From Paenibacillus sp. FSL H8-0332 (GTDB lineage Bacteria; Bacillota; Bacilli; Paenibacillales; Paenibacillaceae), in the NCBI RefSeq assembly GCF_037963835.1, contig NZ_CP150145.1:3596001-3660000 (forward strand): a stretch of 64,000 bases of DNA, in the 5' to 3' direction. The translations under genes and the position numbers were made by a program. The notes under the pieces were generated by a model that saw only the letters and a program-made list of their open reading frames with translations, was not told the origin of the DNA and did not search any database. Every line of letters begins with the position of its first letter. Position 1 is the stretch's first letter. This document shows, in pieces, positions 1-9,248 of the stretch.

Positions 1-345
1 CTTTTATCTATATAATTTGAACTTAAGAAATGATGGTGTATTGACTAAACGGAACCCTTATGGAACAAGGGTTTCGTCAATATAGCAAGTTGGAATCTTA
101 TGTTCACTCTATATAGTATCGAATTTGCCTTGCCTAAAAATGATAAATGTGGGTCTGCTTAAGATTTTAGAGTAAGAGTCCTTGTTACTCAGCTATCACG
201 AATCCCCACTTAAAAGTGCATTTATTGCAAAACCAGTCACTGTCAGTCAATGCGTCATATATACCAACTTGCTAACTATTGAGATTGATTGTTACTGTAC
301 TTAAAACTGGTTCCATTGCAATCAATGACAAAATTAATAATTAAA
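1..345. other. A+T-rich stretch without a recognised gene
   Basis: No convincing reading frame on either strand. The stretch is A+T-rich like the SEFIR gene next to it and unlike the rest of the window. It contains an imperfect hairpin at about 40-80 (arms ending AACCCTT and AAGGGTT). The ten-base word AGCAAGTTGG at about 83 also occurs inverted near 262. I see no function in it; it may be part of an acquired segment that continues beyond the window. Confidence 0.5.
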
Positions 346-373
346 AAAGAGAGTCCGTTTAGATGCTCTCTTT
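346..373 (-). terminator. Rho-independent terminator (distal of two)
   Basis: AAAGAGAG pairs with CTCTCTTT across a 12-base loop. Read on the minus strand the stem is followed by TTTTTTAATTATT, a normal U-tract. It lies downstream of the minus-strand SEFIR gene and is the second of two terminators in series. Confidence 0.7.
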
Positions 374-395
374 GAAATAGTTAACTGATAATAAA

Positions 396-418
396 AAGCC
401 GGCTTCATAGACCGGCTT
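396..418 (-). terminator. Rho-independent terminator (proximal of two)
   Basis: AAGCCGG pairs with CCGGCTT over a 9-base loop, followed on the minus strand by TTTTTATTAT. It is the first terminator met after the stop codon of the SEFIR gene. Confidence 0.7.
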
Positions 419-524
419 ATGCAAAGTTAAAGCAATCAAAATCTTACAATTCCCGCACCTGGTAACCAAAATTGGTTTCATAATATACCACATGTTGATG
501 AAGTATAATTAGTACCAATCTAAT

Positions 525-1964
525 TTAATATTTATTTATTTCGTTAGGAACAAGAACAGCCGCTAATCTATGTATACCTGATCTAGAATGATTTCTATAA
601 TTTTTATTGGTATATTCTATTAAAGCGTTCATTTTTTCACTCATCTGAGTAGCATTTTCCACACCAAAAAGTTCTTGTACATCATTAAAGTGACTCTTCT
701 TCCGTAATTTCCTGAAAAAAGGCACTGTATTCTCTCTAATATATGGGCCCATATAAAGATCCCACTGAAAATACTCATCACTGAGATTGTAGAAATACAA
801 TAATACATAAATTAATAAATCTGCTTGTATTATTTGTGCATTAGAATACTTTGGTATAGTAGTTCGCTTTGTTAATAATTCCCCTATTGGAGAAATCCAT
901 TCATTTTGTCTCCGCATATAATTAGAAAGAGTATCAGGATGAAATTGAAAAATGCACACGGGTCCATGAATTTCTCTCGAAGATCTGTCTATAACAAAAT
1001 AATGATTCTTAAGGAGAGTTTCTAATTCCTTATATCGCTCATATTCTATTAAAACTGCTACAGTATATAGTATTATTTCCATAACAAAGAGCTTCATATG
1101 ATCAAACTGTGATTCAAAAAAAGAACTTTGTGTCTCATCTCTTGTATAAATTAAAGGATATATATCTTCTAATAAATTTATTATGTATTTTACTTTAATC
1201 TCATCAGCATAATTAAAATAGGTCTCTATACCCTCAACATATATATCTCTCAACTCAATCATTGATTCGAAACACTCAAATGCTATTCTATCTAATTCTG
1301 TATTTGATTCAAATCTTGTAGAATATGATTTATAATCGTTAAGAAATGCTGAGAGAAATTGATTGAATGCATTGTCTAATTTATTTGGTCTTGAATCAGC
1401 AATCTTTTTTAGTATATTTAAATGGGTACTACTGTTACTTAGGTTTTTTTTTTCATCATGCATAAGCCATTTAGGAGCCGTCCCCCTTTCTGGTCTAGGA
1501 TTTTCTGGCTTATGATATAAATTTCTTATAAGTTTTCTATATCCTTCTTCAAAATTTTGTGGAGAGGACATATCTATGTATTTTTTTCCTTTCAAATAAG
1601 TAGGTAAATATGCATTTCCATTATCATCAACTTCTGCGATAAGAGCGATGAATTTACTCTGGTCTGAATCTTTGTATACTTCTATAGAAGCAATTGTTGT
1701 TTCTGTACCAACCCCACCATATCTGCCGTCTGCTTTCTCAGCATAAATTTTATCACTAATTACCAACACCCTTTTTATGTCAGAATCATTTACCATCTTC
1801 TCCATAAATTTATTGAGATCTTGCCCTTCCGTTGTATCCCAATCATCCAAAATAACTTCTATCCCATCTCTTTCTAAGTTTGTTGCTAGTTCAATCACCC
1901 AAGCTTTGTGTTCTGGTGAACTCCAGGAGTATGAAATAAATACTTTGTCTGGTACTGTCGACAT
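525..1964 (-). CDS. SEFIR/TIR-domain protein, probable defence or signalling effector
   Basis: 479 residues. The N-terminal ~130 residues match the SEFIR (TIR-like) fold: strand and box 1 KVFISYSW at residues 7-14, an HKAWV...DGIEVILDDWD segment, FMEKMV, KRVLVIS, and the GGVGTE loop at about 83-88 typical of bacterial SEFIR proteins. The remaining ~340 residues are probably helical, rich in Tyr, Phe and Asn, and match nothing I recognise; in this architecture such a tail is usually the sensor or oligomerisation part. Bacterial SEFIR/TIR proteins act in conflict systems, often through NAD+ cleavage; that activity is not shown here. The gene is a single unit with tandem terminators and no partner visible. 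It is clearly more A+T-rich than the genes from 3.5 kb on, suggesting transfer. ATG start with GGAGG about 6 bases upstream. Confidence 0.85.
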   Translation of the reverse strand: MSTVPDKVFISYSWSSPEHKAWVIELATNLERDGIEVILDDWDTTEGQDLNKFMEKMVNDSDIKRVLVISDKIYAEKADGRYGGVGTETTIASIEVYKDSDQSKFIALIAEVDDNGNAYLPTYLKGKKYIDMSSPQNFEEGYRKLIRNLYHKPENPRPERGTAPKWLMHDEKKNLSNSSTHLNILKKIADSRPNKLDNAFNQFLSAFLNDYKSYSTRFESNTELDRIAFECFESMIELRDIYVEGIETYFNYADEIKVKYIINLLEDIYPLIYTRDETQSSFFESQFDHMKLFVMEIILYTVAVLIEYERYKELETLLKNHYFVIDRSSREIHGPVCIFQFHPDTLSNYMRRQNEWISPIGELLTKRTTIPKYSNAQIIQADLLIYVLLYFYNLSDEYFQWDLYMGPYIRENTVPFFRKLRKKSHFNDVQELFGVENATQMSEKMNALIEYTNKNYRNHSRSGIHRLAAVLVPNEINKY

Positions 1965-2237
1965 GGCTTTGCCTCCTTATAGAAACAATATTATTTACAT
2001 TATATTACACGATGCAATCTATTTATATATAAACAAGAGTAAATTCATCAAATATATTTTTTACATATAAGAGTATTTAATTCTATAAAGTAAAGGTTAG
2101 AATTTGAATTTAATAATAAGTGACACAATATATATAATTACTTTAAAATATGATGAAATATTGATTAATTATATATTAAAAGAAATACGGGTTTTGTGAA
2201 GAAGTTATAAGATAACTTTATAGTTGACTACAAAAAT
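1965..2237. other. A+T-rich intergenic region upstream of the SEFIR gene
   Basis: About 270 bases with no credible gene. It must hold the promoter of the minus-strand SEFIR gene. Several TATA-rich words are present, but base composition is too skewed to choose a -35/-10 pair with confidence. Confidence 0.4.
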
Positions 2238-2265
2238 AACTACCGCTGCATCATCAGCGGTAGTT
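2238..2265 (-). terminator. Rho-independent terminator after the beta-propeller gene
   Basis: AACTACCGCTG pairs perfectly with CAGCGGTAGTT over a 6-base loop, followed on the minus strand by ATTTTTG. It lies about 50 bases past the stop codon of the gene at 2319-3506. Confidence 0.8.
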
Positions 2266-2318
2266 TCATTAATGGCTATTAATATTAACTTTTAACGATA
2301 AAAATGCTCTCCATTTAG

Positions 2319-3506
2319 CTACTTTGAATTTGTTACCTTGTCTAATTTAAACTGAAATAATTGGTAACTATTTCTTAATAAATAAAGATATCCATCTCCG
2401 GCATAATAATACGTCATTTGTTTCTCATCATACGGAATATGATACATAATATTAAGTGTAATTGGATCAAGAATGTCCATCCAATTTTCAGAGTGAATTC
2501 TAATCTTATTATCTGTAGTTTTTAAGACCACATTCATAGGATCACCTAATTGAATTGGCTTTTTTACAATGAGTCCTTTTGCTCCAAAAACACTTAACTC
2601 ATTATTCTCATATACTGCATAATTCTCGCCTATGGATTGAACCGAAGCGTCTCCAGCTATATTTTTTCCCCACAACGTCTTGCCTTTTGAATCTATTGCG
2701 ATTAACCGGTTTCCTGTTTTTGGTAAGTTCATTCGCAGAAGAATATCACTTTTATTTATGCGCCAGGACATTTCGTCAACGTATAACACTGCTCCTGCAG
2801 GAGGCGTATAAGTAAACAATCGATTTAACGTTGGGCCAAACACTTCAAGTTTGGATTTTCCAAATGGCCCGGTTTGCGTGACAAGATATTGTCCGTCTAT
2901 AACCGAGTACATTTGTGTTAGTGATTTCTCCCCCATCTTTTTTCCGTTTTGACTATATGCATAAGCCCATGGTGTGCGGTTACCTTTTGAATCTACATTA
3001 TCGGAGTTTATTAACAACACTGTACCATTGTTCATTGCGTATAGGTCCTGGGCATCCGGAACGTTTATCACCCAATTCTGCTTCCCGGAGGAGTTAACAG
3101 AATATAATCTTGACCCACCCCCGTCTTTCACCAAGGCATAGATAGAACCGCTTTGACTATAAGCGAAGTCAGAAGTAGTCCATGGATAAGGCATCCCTTT
3201 TTTATAAAACTCAAATGACCATTTTTTCTTACCTGTAGTCTTATCTACCGCTGAAACTACACTAACCATCCAGCTTTTTGTCTCAGAATTCACAAAGGTA
3301 TTGGTATGAATATAAACTGTATTGGTATTAGGCACATGGTACGGTGCTTGTAGGAACATATCCAGTTCAGATTCATTTGAGATGTTCCATAATGGTTTGA
3401 AGTCACTACTTGGTGAGATGCTGTTAGCAGCCGATACTCCACTAAATAAATAGAATACTGCAAAAATAGTGATTAAAAAGGTGCTGGTTACTCTCCGTTT
3501 ACGCAA
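2319..3506 (-). CDS. Secreted PQQ-like beta-propeller protein
   Basis: About 395 residues. A basic start (RKRR) leads into a hydrophobic segment (FLITIFAVFYLFSGVSA), a Sec signal peptide, so the protein is exported or surface-held. The mature part has repeats of the PQQ/Trp-docking type (DKTTGKKKWSFEF, SGKQNWVI, IDSKGKTLWGKNI), each closing a propeller blade; such proteins are binding scaffolds and need not be enzymes. No catalytic motif seen. I prefer the TTG at 3506 because GGGGGA sits seven bases upstream; a longer frame begins at 3521 without a ribosome site. Composition is more A+T-rich than the genes that follow. Single-gene unit with its own terminator. The real ligand is unknown. Confidence 0.75.
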   Translation of the reverse strand: MRKRRVTSTFLITIFAVFYLFSGVSAANSISPSSDFKPLWNISNESELDMFLQAPYHVPNTNTVYIHTNTFVNSETKSWMVSVVSAVDKTTGKKKWSFEFYKKGMPYPWTTSDFAYSQSGSIYALVKDGGGSRLYSVNSSGKQNWVINVPDAQDLYAMNNGTVLLINSDNVDSKGNRTPWAYAYSQNGKKMGEKSLTQMYSVIDGQYLVTQTGPFGKSKLEVFGPTLNRLFTYTPPAGAVLYVDEMSWRINKSDILLRMNLPKTGNRLIAIDSKGKTLWGKNIAGDASVQSIGENYAVYENNELSVFGAKGLIVKKPIQLGDPMNVVLKTTDNKIRIHSENWMDILDPITLNIMYHIPYDEKQMTYYYAGDGYLYLLRNSYQLFQFKLDKVTNSK

Positions 3507-3583
3507 TTGCTTTTCCCCCAATTAATTTGATAAAGTTAACTTTCTCATTATTATCCATCTTTTCTCTTGTTTCAATCTTTTAT

Positions 3584-4471
3584 TTAAAATGTACTATCCA
3601 GCTTAACCAATCTCTCCACGAACACCTCATTTGCTCTGCTGGGAATATGACCGGTGAGCCGCACAATCGAGAAGTCTCTTTCCAGGCTCAGGCCCGGCAC
3701 CGAAATCTCCATGAGCTGACCGGTCTCAATCTCCCTGCGGACCACCCACTTCGAAAGAATTGCAATGCCCAGTCCGGCAGCCACAGCCTCCTTCACCCCC
3801 TGACTGCTGTTGATCTCATAAGAGCGCTTAATCCTTAACTCTGCATGTTCAAAAAAGCGGTTGCTGAACGAACGTGTTCCTGAACCCCCTTCCCGCAGCA
3901 CCCATATCTGATCCTGGAGTAAGGCAATCTCCGTGCCCCCCGATCTCACGAGCGGGTGACTCTCTGCAGCGACAATGATTAACTCATCTCTCATAAAAGG
4001 GACAACCTGAAGATCCGGCCCCTCGATACTCCCTTCGATCAGCCCCACTTCAATCTTATTCTCCCGTAAGGCCGCAACAATCTCCGTGGAATTGGCAATC
4101 GTCATACCCATGTCCACGTCAGGATATTGCTTGGCGAAGGATGAGAACAGCCGGGGCAACACATATTCGCCAATCGTAAAGCTTGCCCCGATATGTAAGC
4201 TTCCGCTGACGGTATCATGCAGCCGGGCCAGATCCAGCTTCACGGACTCATAGAGATTCAGCATTTCCTTCGCCCGTCTATAGAAGAGTTCTCCCGCTTC
4301 CGTCAACTTCACCCATTTGGGCGAACGGTTCATGAGCTTTACGCCGAGTTCCTTCTCCAGATTACGGATCTGCAGACTGACTCCAGGCTGTGACAGATGC
4401 AGAAGCTCTGCCGCCCTGGAAAAGTTCCGCTGCTCCACAACCGTTACATAGACTACCAAGGATTCAAGCAT
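3584..4471 (-). CDS. LysR-family regulator (CysL/YeiE-like)
   Basis: 295 residues. N-terminal winged helix-turn-helix of LysR type at about residues 1-60 (SLVVYVTVVEQRNFSRAAE, then LSQPGVSLQIRNLEKELG), followed by a periplasmic-binding-like effector domain from about residue 88. It is divergent from a YeiH-type transporter, the arrangement of E. coli yeiE/yeiH, and similar regulators in Bacillus (CysL) control sulfite/sulfur genes. A role sensing a sulfur anion and activating the exporter is inferred from this pairing only. An ATAA/TTAT palindrome of the T-N11-A class lies 25 bases before its start. Confidence 0.88.
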   Translation of the reverse strand: MLESLVVYVTVVEQRNFSRAAELLHLSQPGVSLQIRNLEKELGVKLMNRSPKWVKLTEAGELFYRRAKEMLNLYESVKLDLARLHDTVSGSLHIGASFTIGEYVLPRLFSSFAKQYPDVDMGMTIANSTEIVAALRENKIEVGLIEGSIEGPDLQVVPFMRDELIIVAAESHPLVRSGGTEIALLQDQIWVLREGGSGTRSFSNRFFEHAELRIKRSYEINSSQGVKEAVAAGLGIAILSKWVVRREIETGQLMEISVPGLSLERDFSIVRLTGHIPSRANEVFVERLVKLDSTF

Positions 4472-4495
4472 GATCGACCGCGCACCACCTTTAAG

Positions 4496-4510
4496 ATAAC
4501 AATTTATTAT
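4496..4510. promoter_or_regulatory. LysR-type box (T-N11-A)
   Basis: The 15-base sequence has arms ATAA and TTAT with a 7-base centre and fits the T-N11-A palindrome used by LysR regulators. It lies in the 130-base divergent region between the LysR gene and the YeiH-type exporter, where such a regulator would bind to control both. Confidence 0.5.
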
Positions 4511-4601
4511 GATATAGATTTAAAATCCGTATTTCCCTAATCAATCATAACTGAATATAGTGTTTAAAGGAACTAAATCCAACCTATTGGACGTGACTTC
4601 G

Positions 4602-5642
4602 ATGAATCCACAACTCGCGGTACACATGGAGGAAAAGAAAAAACTGGGGTTTGCGCTCGGTATCGCTTTGCCTCTAATGCTGGCCCTGTTCGCCAAATAC
4701 GTATCTATCTTCCCCTTCTTGAGCATTATGGGGCAATTAGTAATAGCCATCCTGCTCGGAATGATCTGGAGAGCAACGCTAGGCGTTCCAAGTTATTTAA
4801 CACCCGGCATCTCCTTTACCTCCAAAAAGCTCCTGCGGTATGGCATCATTTTGCTGGGCATGCGGCTTAGCCTGAAGGATATCCTTCAGGCTGGCCCCAA
4901 GGTGCTGCTGATCGCCTTGGTTTGTATTGGGTTCACAATCTGTACGGTGCTTGTGCTTGCGAGACTGTTCAAGGTAGAAAACAGACTGGGACTGCTGACG
5001 GCCTGCGGCACGGCGATCTGCGGAGCGGCAGCGGTAGTAGCCATCGCTCCGCAGCTCAAAGCAAGTGACGAGGAGACGGCGATCAGCGCGGCAACCGTTG
5101 CGATTTTAGGCACCCTTTTTACACTGGCGTATACCCTGCTCTACCCTTTCCTTAACTTGACTCCACTGGGCTACGGCATCTTCTCAGGGGCCACCCTCCA
5201 TGAAATTGCTCATGTCATTGCAGCAACCGGGCCAGCCGGCAAGCAGGCGGTTGATCTGGCAGTCATCGTCAAATTAACGCGTGTCACCATGCTGGTGCCG
5301 ATTGCTATACTCATCGGAATCTGGGCCAACCGCAAGGAGCGGCAGGCGAACCCGGAGACCGGACCATCCAATTGGAGATCTGTACCGGTTCCTTGGTTCA
5401 TCCTGGGGTTCCTGCTAATGAGCACCGTCAATACTCTGCAGATCATCCCTGAAGAATTCACGGATAAGCTTGTACTCGTTGCGTACTTCCTCATGGCAAT
5501 GGCTATGGCGGGACTCGGCCTGAACGTAGATTTGGCTGCTTTTAGACGCATGGGCCTCAAGGCCTTCGGAGCCGGCTTGATCGGATCAATACTTCTGTCC
5601 GGGTTAGGCTTCCTGCTGGTGAAGGTTTTGAACTTGGGTTGA
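4602..5642 (+). CDS. YeiH/UPF0324 family putative sulfate exporter
   Basis: About 346 residues from ATG 4602. Polytopic inner-membrane protein with about ten hydrophobic segments, a conserved family pattern (YGIILLGMRLSLKDI; CGTAICGAAAVVAIAP; GATLHEIAHVIAA; MAMAGLGLNVD) and the usual family length. Members are annotated as putative sulfate exporters; transport of sulfate or a related sulfur anion is not proven for most. The frame is open back to a GTG at 4560, but no ribosome site supports it and the site before 4602 is also weak, so the start is uncertain. The LysR gene immediately upstream and divergent is its likely regulator. Confidence 0.85.
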   Translation: MNPQLAVHMEEKKKLGFALGIALPLMLALFAKYVSIFPFLSIMGQLVIAILLGMIWRATLGVPSYLTPGISFTSKKLLRYGIILLGMRLSLKDILQAGPKVLLIALVCIGFTICTVLVLARLFKVENRLGLLTACGTAICGAAAVVAIAPQLKASDEETAISAATVAILGTLFTLAYTLLYPFLNLTPLGYGIFSGATLHEIAHVIAATGPAGKQAVDLAVIVKLTRVTMLVPIAILIGIWANRKERQANPETGPSNWRSVPVPWFILGFLLMSTVNTLQIIPEEFTDKLVLVAYFLMAMAMAGLGLNVDLAAFRRMGLKAFGAGLIGSILLSGLGFLLVKVLNLG

Positions 5643-5647
5643 TGTAC

Positions 5648-7465
5648 TCAATCCCATTCAAACGCTCCTGTATACAGCTGATAGTAAATGCCTTTCCGTA
5701 AGATCAACTCTCCGTGATCCCCGCGCTCCATGATCTGGCCCTTGTCCATCACCATGATGGCATCGGAATTCCTTACGGTGGACAGGCGGTGGGCGATGAC
5801 GAACACGGTTCTGTGATCCATTAGATTATCCATCCCCTTCTGTACCAGCGCTTCCGTCCGGGTATCGATGGATGAGGTTGCTTCATCGAGAATCATCACC
5901 GGCGGATTGGCAATGGCTGACCTGGCAATCGCCAGCAGCTGGCTTTGGCCCTGTGACAGCCCATTCCCGTTCCCATCCAGCTGAGTCTGGTATCCGTCCG
6001 GCAAGCGTTCGATGAAGCTCGAGGCATAGGACAGCTTGGCGGCCTGCATAACCTCCTCGTCAGTGGCTTCCAGCCGTCCATAGCGGATATTATCGGCCAC
6101 CGTGCCGGAGAACAGATGCGTGTCTTGCAGAACGATACCAAGCGACCGGCGCAGGTCCGCTTTGCGGATACGCTGTATATTGATGCCGTCATAGATGATC
6201 TCGCCTTGCGTGATATCGTAGAAGCGGTTCAGCAGGTTGGCCACGGTCGTTTTTCCGGCCCCTGTAGCGCCTACAAAAGCAAGCTTTTGCCCAGGCTTCG
6301 CATATAAAGTAATCTCCTGCAGCACCTGCTTCTTCCCGTCATACGTGAAGCACACATCCTTCAACTCCACCTTCCCGGCAAGCCTTACGGCAGAGCCGTC
6401 CTCCAGCCTCCATGCCCATCCTGAGCCCTGCTTATCTTGCTCCAGGGTCACACGTCCCTCGTCCTCTTCCGGCTGTTCATCCATCAGGTTGAAGATCCGC
6501 TGTGCGCCCGCAAGCGCCACCACGAACATATTGATCTGGGAGGAGATTTCAGCAATCGGCATCGTGAAGTTACGGGACAGGCTCAGGAACGCCGCAATAC
6601 TTCCCAGCGTCAAGCCTTCATTCCAGCCGGATATCGACATGGCCCCACCCGCTATTGCCACCAGCACATAGATTAAGGTAGCCAGATTGGCATTCACCGG
6701 CATCAGAATGTTGGAATACTTGTTGGCTGTCGTGGAATTCTCAAATAGTTCATGATTCAGCTGTGCGAACTGCTCGATGGATCGCTCTTCACGGCCGAAT
6801 ACCTGCACTACCTTTTGCCCGTGAATCATTTCTTCGATATATCCGTCTAGTGCGCCGATAGATTCCTGCTGCTCGAAAAAGTGGTGTGTCGCTTTTCCCC
6901 CTACTTTCTTGGTAATCCATAGCATCACCAATGCGCCTAATACCACTACAATCGTCAGCGGGACATCCAGATACAGCATCGTGCCCAGCACCACTATGAC
7001 CGTCACAACCGTAGACAGCAATTGCGGCAATCCGTCTGTAAGCATCATATTCAGTGTATCTACGTCATTCGTGTAGTGACTCATAATGTCACCGTGCTCC
7101 TTGCGGTCGAAGTACTTAATCGGCAGCTTCTGCATATGAGCAAACAGATGGTCACGGATTCTTTTCATAATGAGCTGTGAGATTGTAATCATCAGCCGCT
7201 TGGAGATAAATGTGCTGAGGACACCGGCGGCATAAATGACAGCTAGAATGGCTAGTGCCTGGAACAAGGCGTCGAATACCGGATGCTGATCGCCAAGCAG
7301 CGGCGTGATGAAGTCATCGATGAGCAGTCTCAGGAACGTAGCGGAAGCTACAGATACCGCAGAACTTACCAGCACCAGCAGGAGGGCTAGCGCGGTTCTG
7401 AACTTGAAGAGCTTGAAGTAGGCCAGAAGCCGCTTAATCGTTCTGCCATAATTAATGTTGTTCAT
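5648..7465 (-). CDS. ABC exporter half-transporter, second subunit (YfiC-like)
   Basis: 605 residues. Six-helix ABC exporter membrane domain (about 1-310) followed by a nucleotide-binding domain: Walker A FVGATGAGKTT, Q-loop LQDTHLF, signature-like LSQGQSQLLAIARS (LSQGQ), Walker B VMILDEATSS and a switch histidine in VIAHRLSTV. Pairs with the upstream subunit, whose stop overlaps this start by 14 bases, so translation is coupled. Heterodimers of this kind (YfiB/YfiC, BmrC/BmrD types) export drugs or peptides. The start ATG at 7465 has GGGAGAGG upstream. Expression should follow the MerR-controlled promoter at 9249-9279. Confidence 0.92.
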   Translation of the reverse strand: MNNINYGRTIKRLLAYFKLFKFRTALALLLVLVSSAVSVASATFLRLLIDDFITPLLGDQHPVFDALFQALAILAVIYAAGVLSTFISKRLMITISQLIMKRIRDHLFAHMQKLPIKYFDRKEHGDIMSHYTNDVDTLNMMLTDGLPQLLSTVVTVIVVLGTMLYLDVPLTIVVVLGALVMLWITKKVGGKATHHFFEQQESIGALDGYIEEMIHGQKVVQVFGREERSIEQFAQLNHELFENSTTANKYSNILMPVNANLATLIYVLVAIAGGAMSISGWNEGLTLGSIAAFLSLSRNFTMPIAEISSQINMFVVALAGAQRIFNLMDEQPEEDEGRVTLEQDKQGSGWAWRLEDGSAVRLAGKVELKDVCFTYDGKKQVLQEITLYAKPGQKLAFVGATGAGKTTVANLLNRFYDITQGEIIYDGINIQRIRKADLRRSLGIVLQDTHLFSGTVADNIRYGRLEATDEEVMQAAKLSYASSFIERLPDGYQTQLDGNGNGLSQGQSQLLAIARSAIANPPVMILDEATSSIDTRTEALVQKGMDNLMDHRTVFVIAHRLSTVRNSDAIMVMDKGQIMERGDHGELILRKGIYYQLYTGAFEWD

Positions 7466-9194
7466 GCTGCGCTTCCTCTCCCTTCGTCTGTGTGTTGTAA
7501 GCTTCCTGATAGATCGTACTCCGGCTCAAAAGCTCCTGATGCGTCCCGATATCCGCCAGCTCCCCGTCATCCAGCACAATAATCTGATCTGCATCTTCCA
7601 CAGACGCGATCCGCTGGGCAATAATGATCTTGGTCGTATCCGGAATACTCTCCTTGAACACGGTCCGGATTAGTGCATCTGTGCGTGTATCCACTGCGCT
7701 GGTCGAATCATCCAGAATCAGGATTTTGGGCTTCTTCAGCAAAGCTCTGGCAATACATAACCGCTGCTTCTGCCCGCCGGATACATTCGTCCCCCCTTGA
7801 TCCAGCCGGGTATCATATCTGTCAGGGAAGGCCGTGATGAACTCATGGGCCTGTGCAGCCTTGCAGGCGTCGATCAGCTCTTCGTCGGTAGCCGCTTCAT
7901 TCCCCCAGCGCAGATTGTCCTTGATGGAGCCGCCGAACAGTACATTTTTCTGCAGCACCATAGCGACCTGACTCCGCAGCATATGCAGATCATAGTCCTT
8001 CACATTCGTTCCGCTAACGAGCACCTCGCCTTCGGTGACATCATAGAGACGCGGAATGAGCTGCACCAATGTGGACTTGGCACTGCCCGACCCGCCGATA
8101 ATGCCAATCGTCTGTCCCGAGCGAATATGCAGGTTGATCCCGGATAATGCATCCTTCTTGGCCTTACTGGAGTAACGGAAGGACACGTTACGGAACTCCA
8201 CCTCGCCTGTATGCAGTTCAGTTACCGGGGAACCCGGACTTGTGATGTCCGGCTGTTCATCCAGCAGGTCATGGATACGTCCGGCAGAAGCGCGGGCAAT
8301 CGCCACCATCACGATCACGATCCCCAGCGTCATCAGGCTCATCAGAATTTGCATGGAGTAAGCGAATACGCCTGTCAGCTCTCCGGTCGTCATGTTGCCG
8401 CCCACCACGAGCTTGGCTCCGATCCAGGAGATGATCAGCATCACGCTATACAGAACCACCTGCATAAGAGGCAGCTCATAGGCCAAGATACGTTCTGCTT
8501 TTGCCATCTGCGCAAAAATCCTCTGCGATACTTCCTGAAACTTGGATACCTCATGCTCCTCCCGCACATAGGATTTGACCACCCGAATTCCTCGGACATT
8601 CTCCTGAACAACCTTGTTCAGAGCGTCGTAGCTGTCGAAGGCACGTTCAAAGACCGGGAAGGCAAACTTCAAAATAAGCATCATCCCTGCCGCAAGCAAA
8701 GGAATAACGATTACAAACCACCCCGCGATGGTAGGACTGATCCTGTAGGTCATAATCGTTGCAAAAATAATCATCACCGGGCTGCGGAACGCAATGCGAA
8801 TAATCATAAGAAATGCATTCTGCACATGCGTTATATCCGTGGTCAGCCGGGTGACAATTCCTGAGGTCGAGAATTTATCCATATTGGAAAAAGACAGCCG
8901 CTGCACATGACGGAACAGGTCTTCCCGCAGATTTCGTCCGAAGCCAGACATCGCGGTGGCCGAGTGTTTACCGGCAAGTGCGCCGAATACCATGGAGACC
9001 AGAGCGAACAGGATCAGGATCAGTCCATACTTCACGATCTGGTTCATCTGTCCCCCGGTAATACCCTGATCAATTAATTCAGCCATGAGCAAGGGAATCA
9101 GCACCTCCATGGCAACCTCTCCAAGCAAAAATATAGGGGTCAGCCATGTATCCTTCTTATACTCCCGCACACTTTGCAATAACTTCCTGATCAT
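7452..9194 (-). CDS. ABC exporter half-transporter, first subunit (YfiB-like)
   Basis: About 580 residues. ABC exporter membrane domain then nucleotide-binding domain: Walker A IIGGSGSAKSTL (Ala where Gly is usual before KST), signature [16 protein letters not shown], Walker B ILILDDSTSAVD. The Walker B ends in Asp instead of the catalytic Glu, and the switch position is Gln (IIAQRIASV) where His is usual. Those changes mark the degenerate-site subunit of a heterodimeric exporter, as the partner at 5648-7465 keeps Glu and His. ATG 9194 is chosen because GAAGGAG lies eight bases upstream; another ATG at 9200 is too close to it. Confidence 0.92.
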   Translation of the reverse strand: MIRKLLQSVREYKKDTWLTPIFLLGEVAMEVLIPLLMAELIDQGITGGQMNQIVKYGLILILFALVSMVFGALAGKHSATAMSGFGRNLREDLFRHVQRLSFSNMDKFSTSGIVTRLTTDITHVQNAFLMIIRIAFRSPVMIIFATIMTYRISPTIAGWFVIVIPLLAAGMMLILKFAFPVFERAFDSYDALNKVVQENVRGIRVVKSYVREEHEVSKFQEVSQRIFAQMAKAERILAYELPLMQVVLYSVMLIISWIGAKLVVGGNMTTGELTGVFAYSMQILMSLMTLGIVIVMVAIARASAGRIHDLLDEQPDITSPGSPVTELHTGEVEFRNVSFRYSSKAKKDALSGINLHIRSGQTIGIIGGSGSAKSTLVQLIPRLYDVTEGEVLVSGTNVKDYDLHMLRSQVAMVLQKNVLFGGSIKDNLRWGNEAATDEELIDACKAAQAHEFITAFPDRYDTRLDQGGTNVSGGQKQRLCIARALLKKPKILILDDSTSAVDTRTDALIRTVFKESIPDTTKIIIAQRIASVEDADQIIVLDDGELADIGTHQELLSRSTIYQEAYNTQTKGEEAQHEQH

Positions 9195-9248
9195 AAGCAT
9201 TCTCCTTCTTTGTTGTGAACAAGTTGATTAACCGTAAGAACAGAGGTT

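Noticed and set aside
79-272. AGCAAGTTGG near 83 and its inverse near 262, as possible ends of a mobile element
   Set aside because: Only ten bases, no transposase or target duplication, and the A+T-rich setting makes chance matches likely.
1777-2070. Plus-strand 97-codon frame overlapping the SEFIR gene start
   Set aside because: The sequence is low-complexity at its end, has no ribosome site and overlaps the best-supported part of the SEFIR domain.
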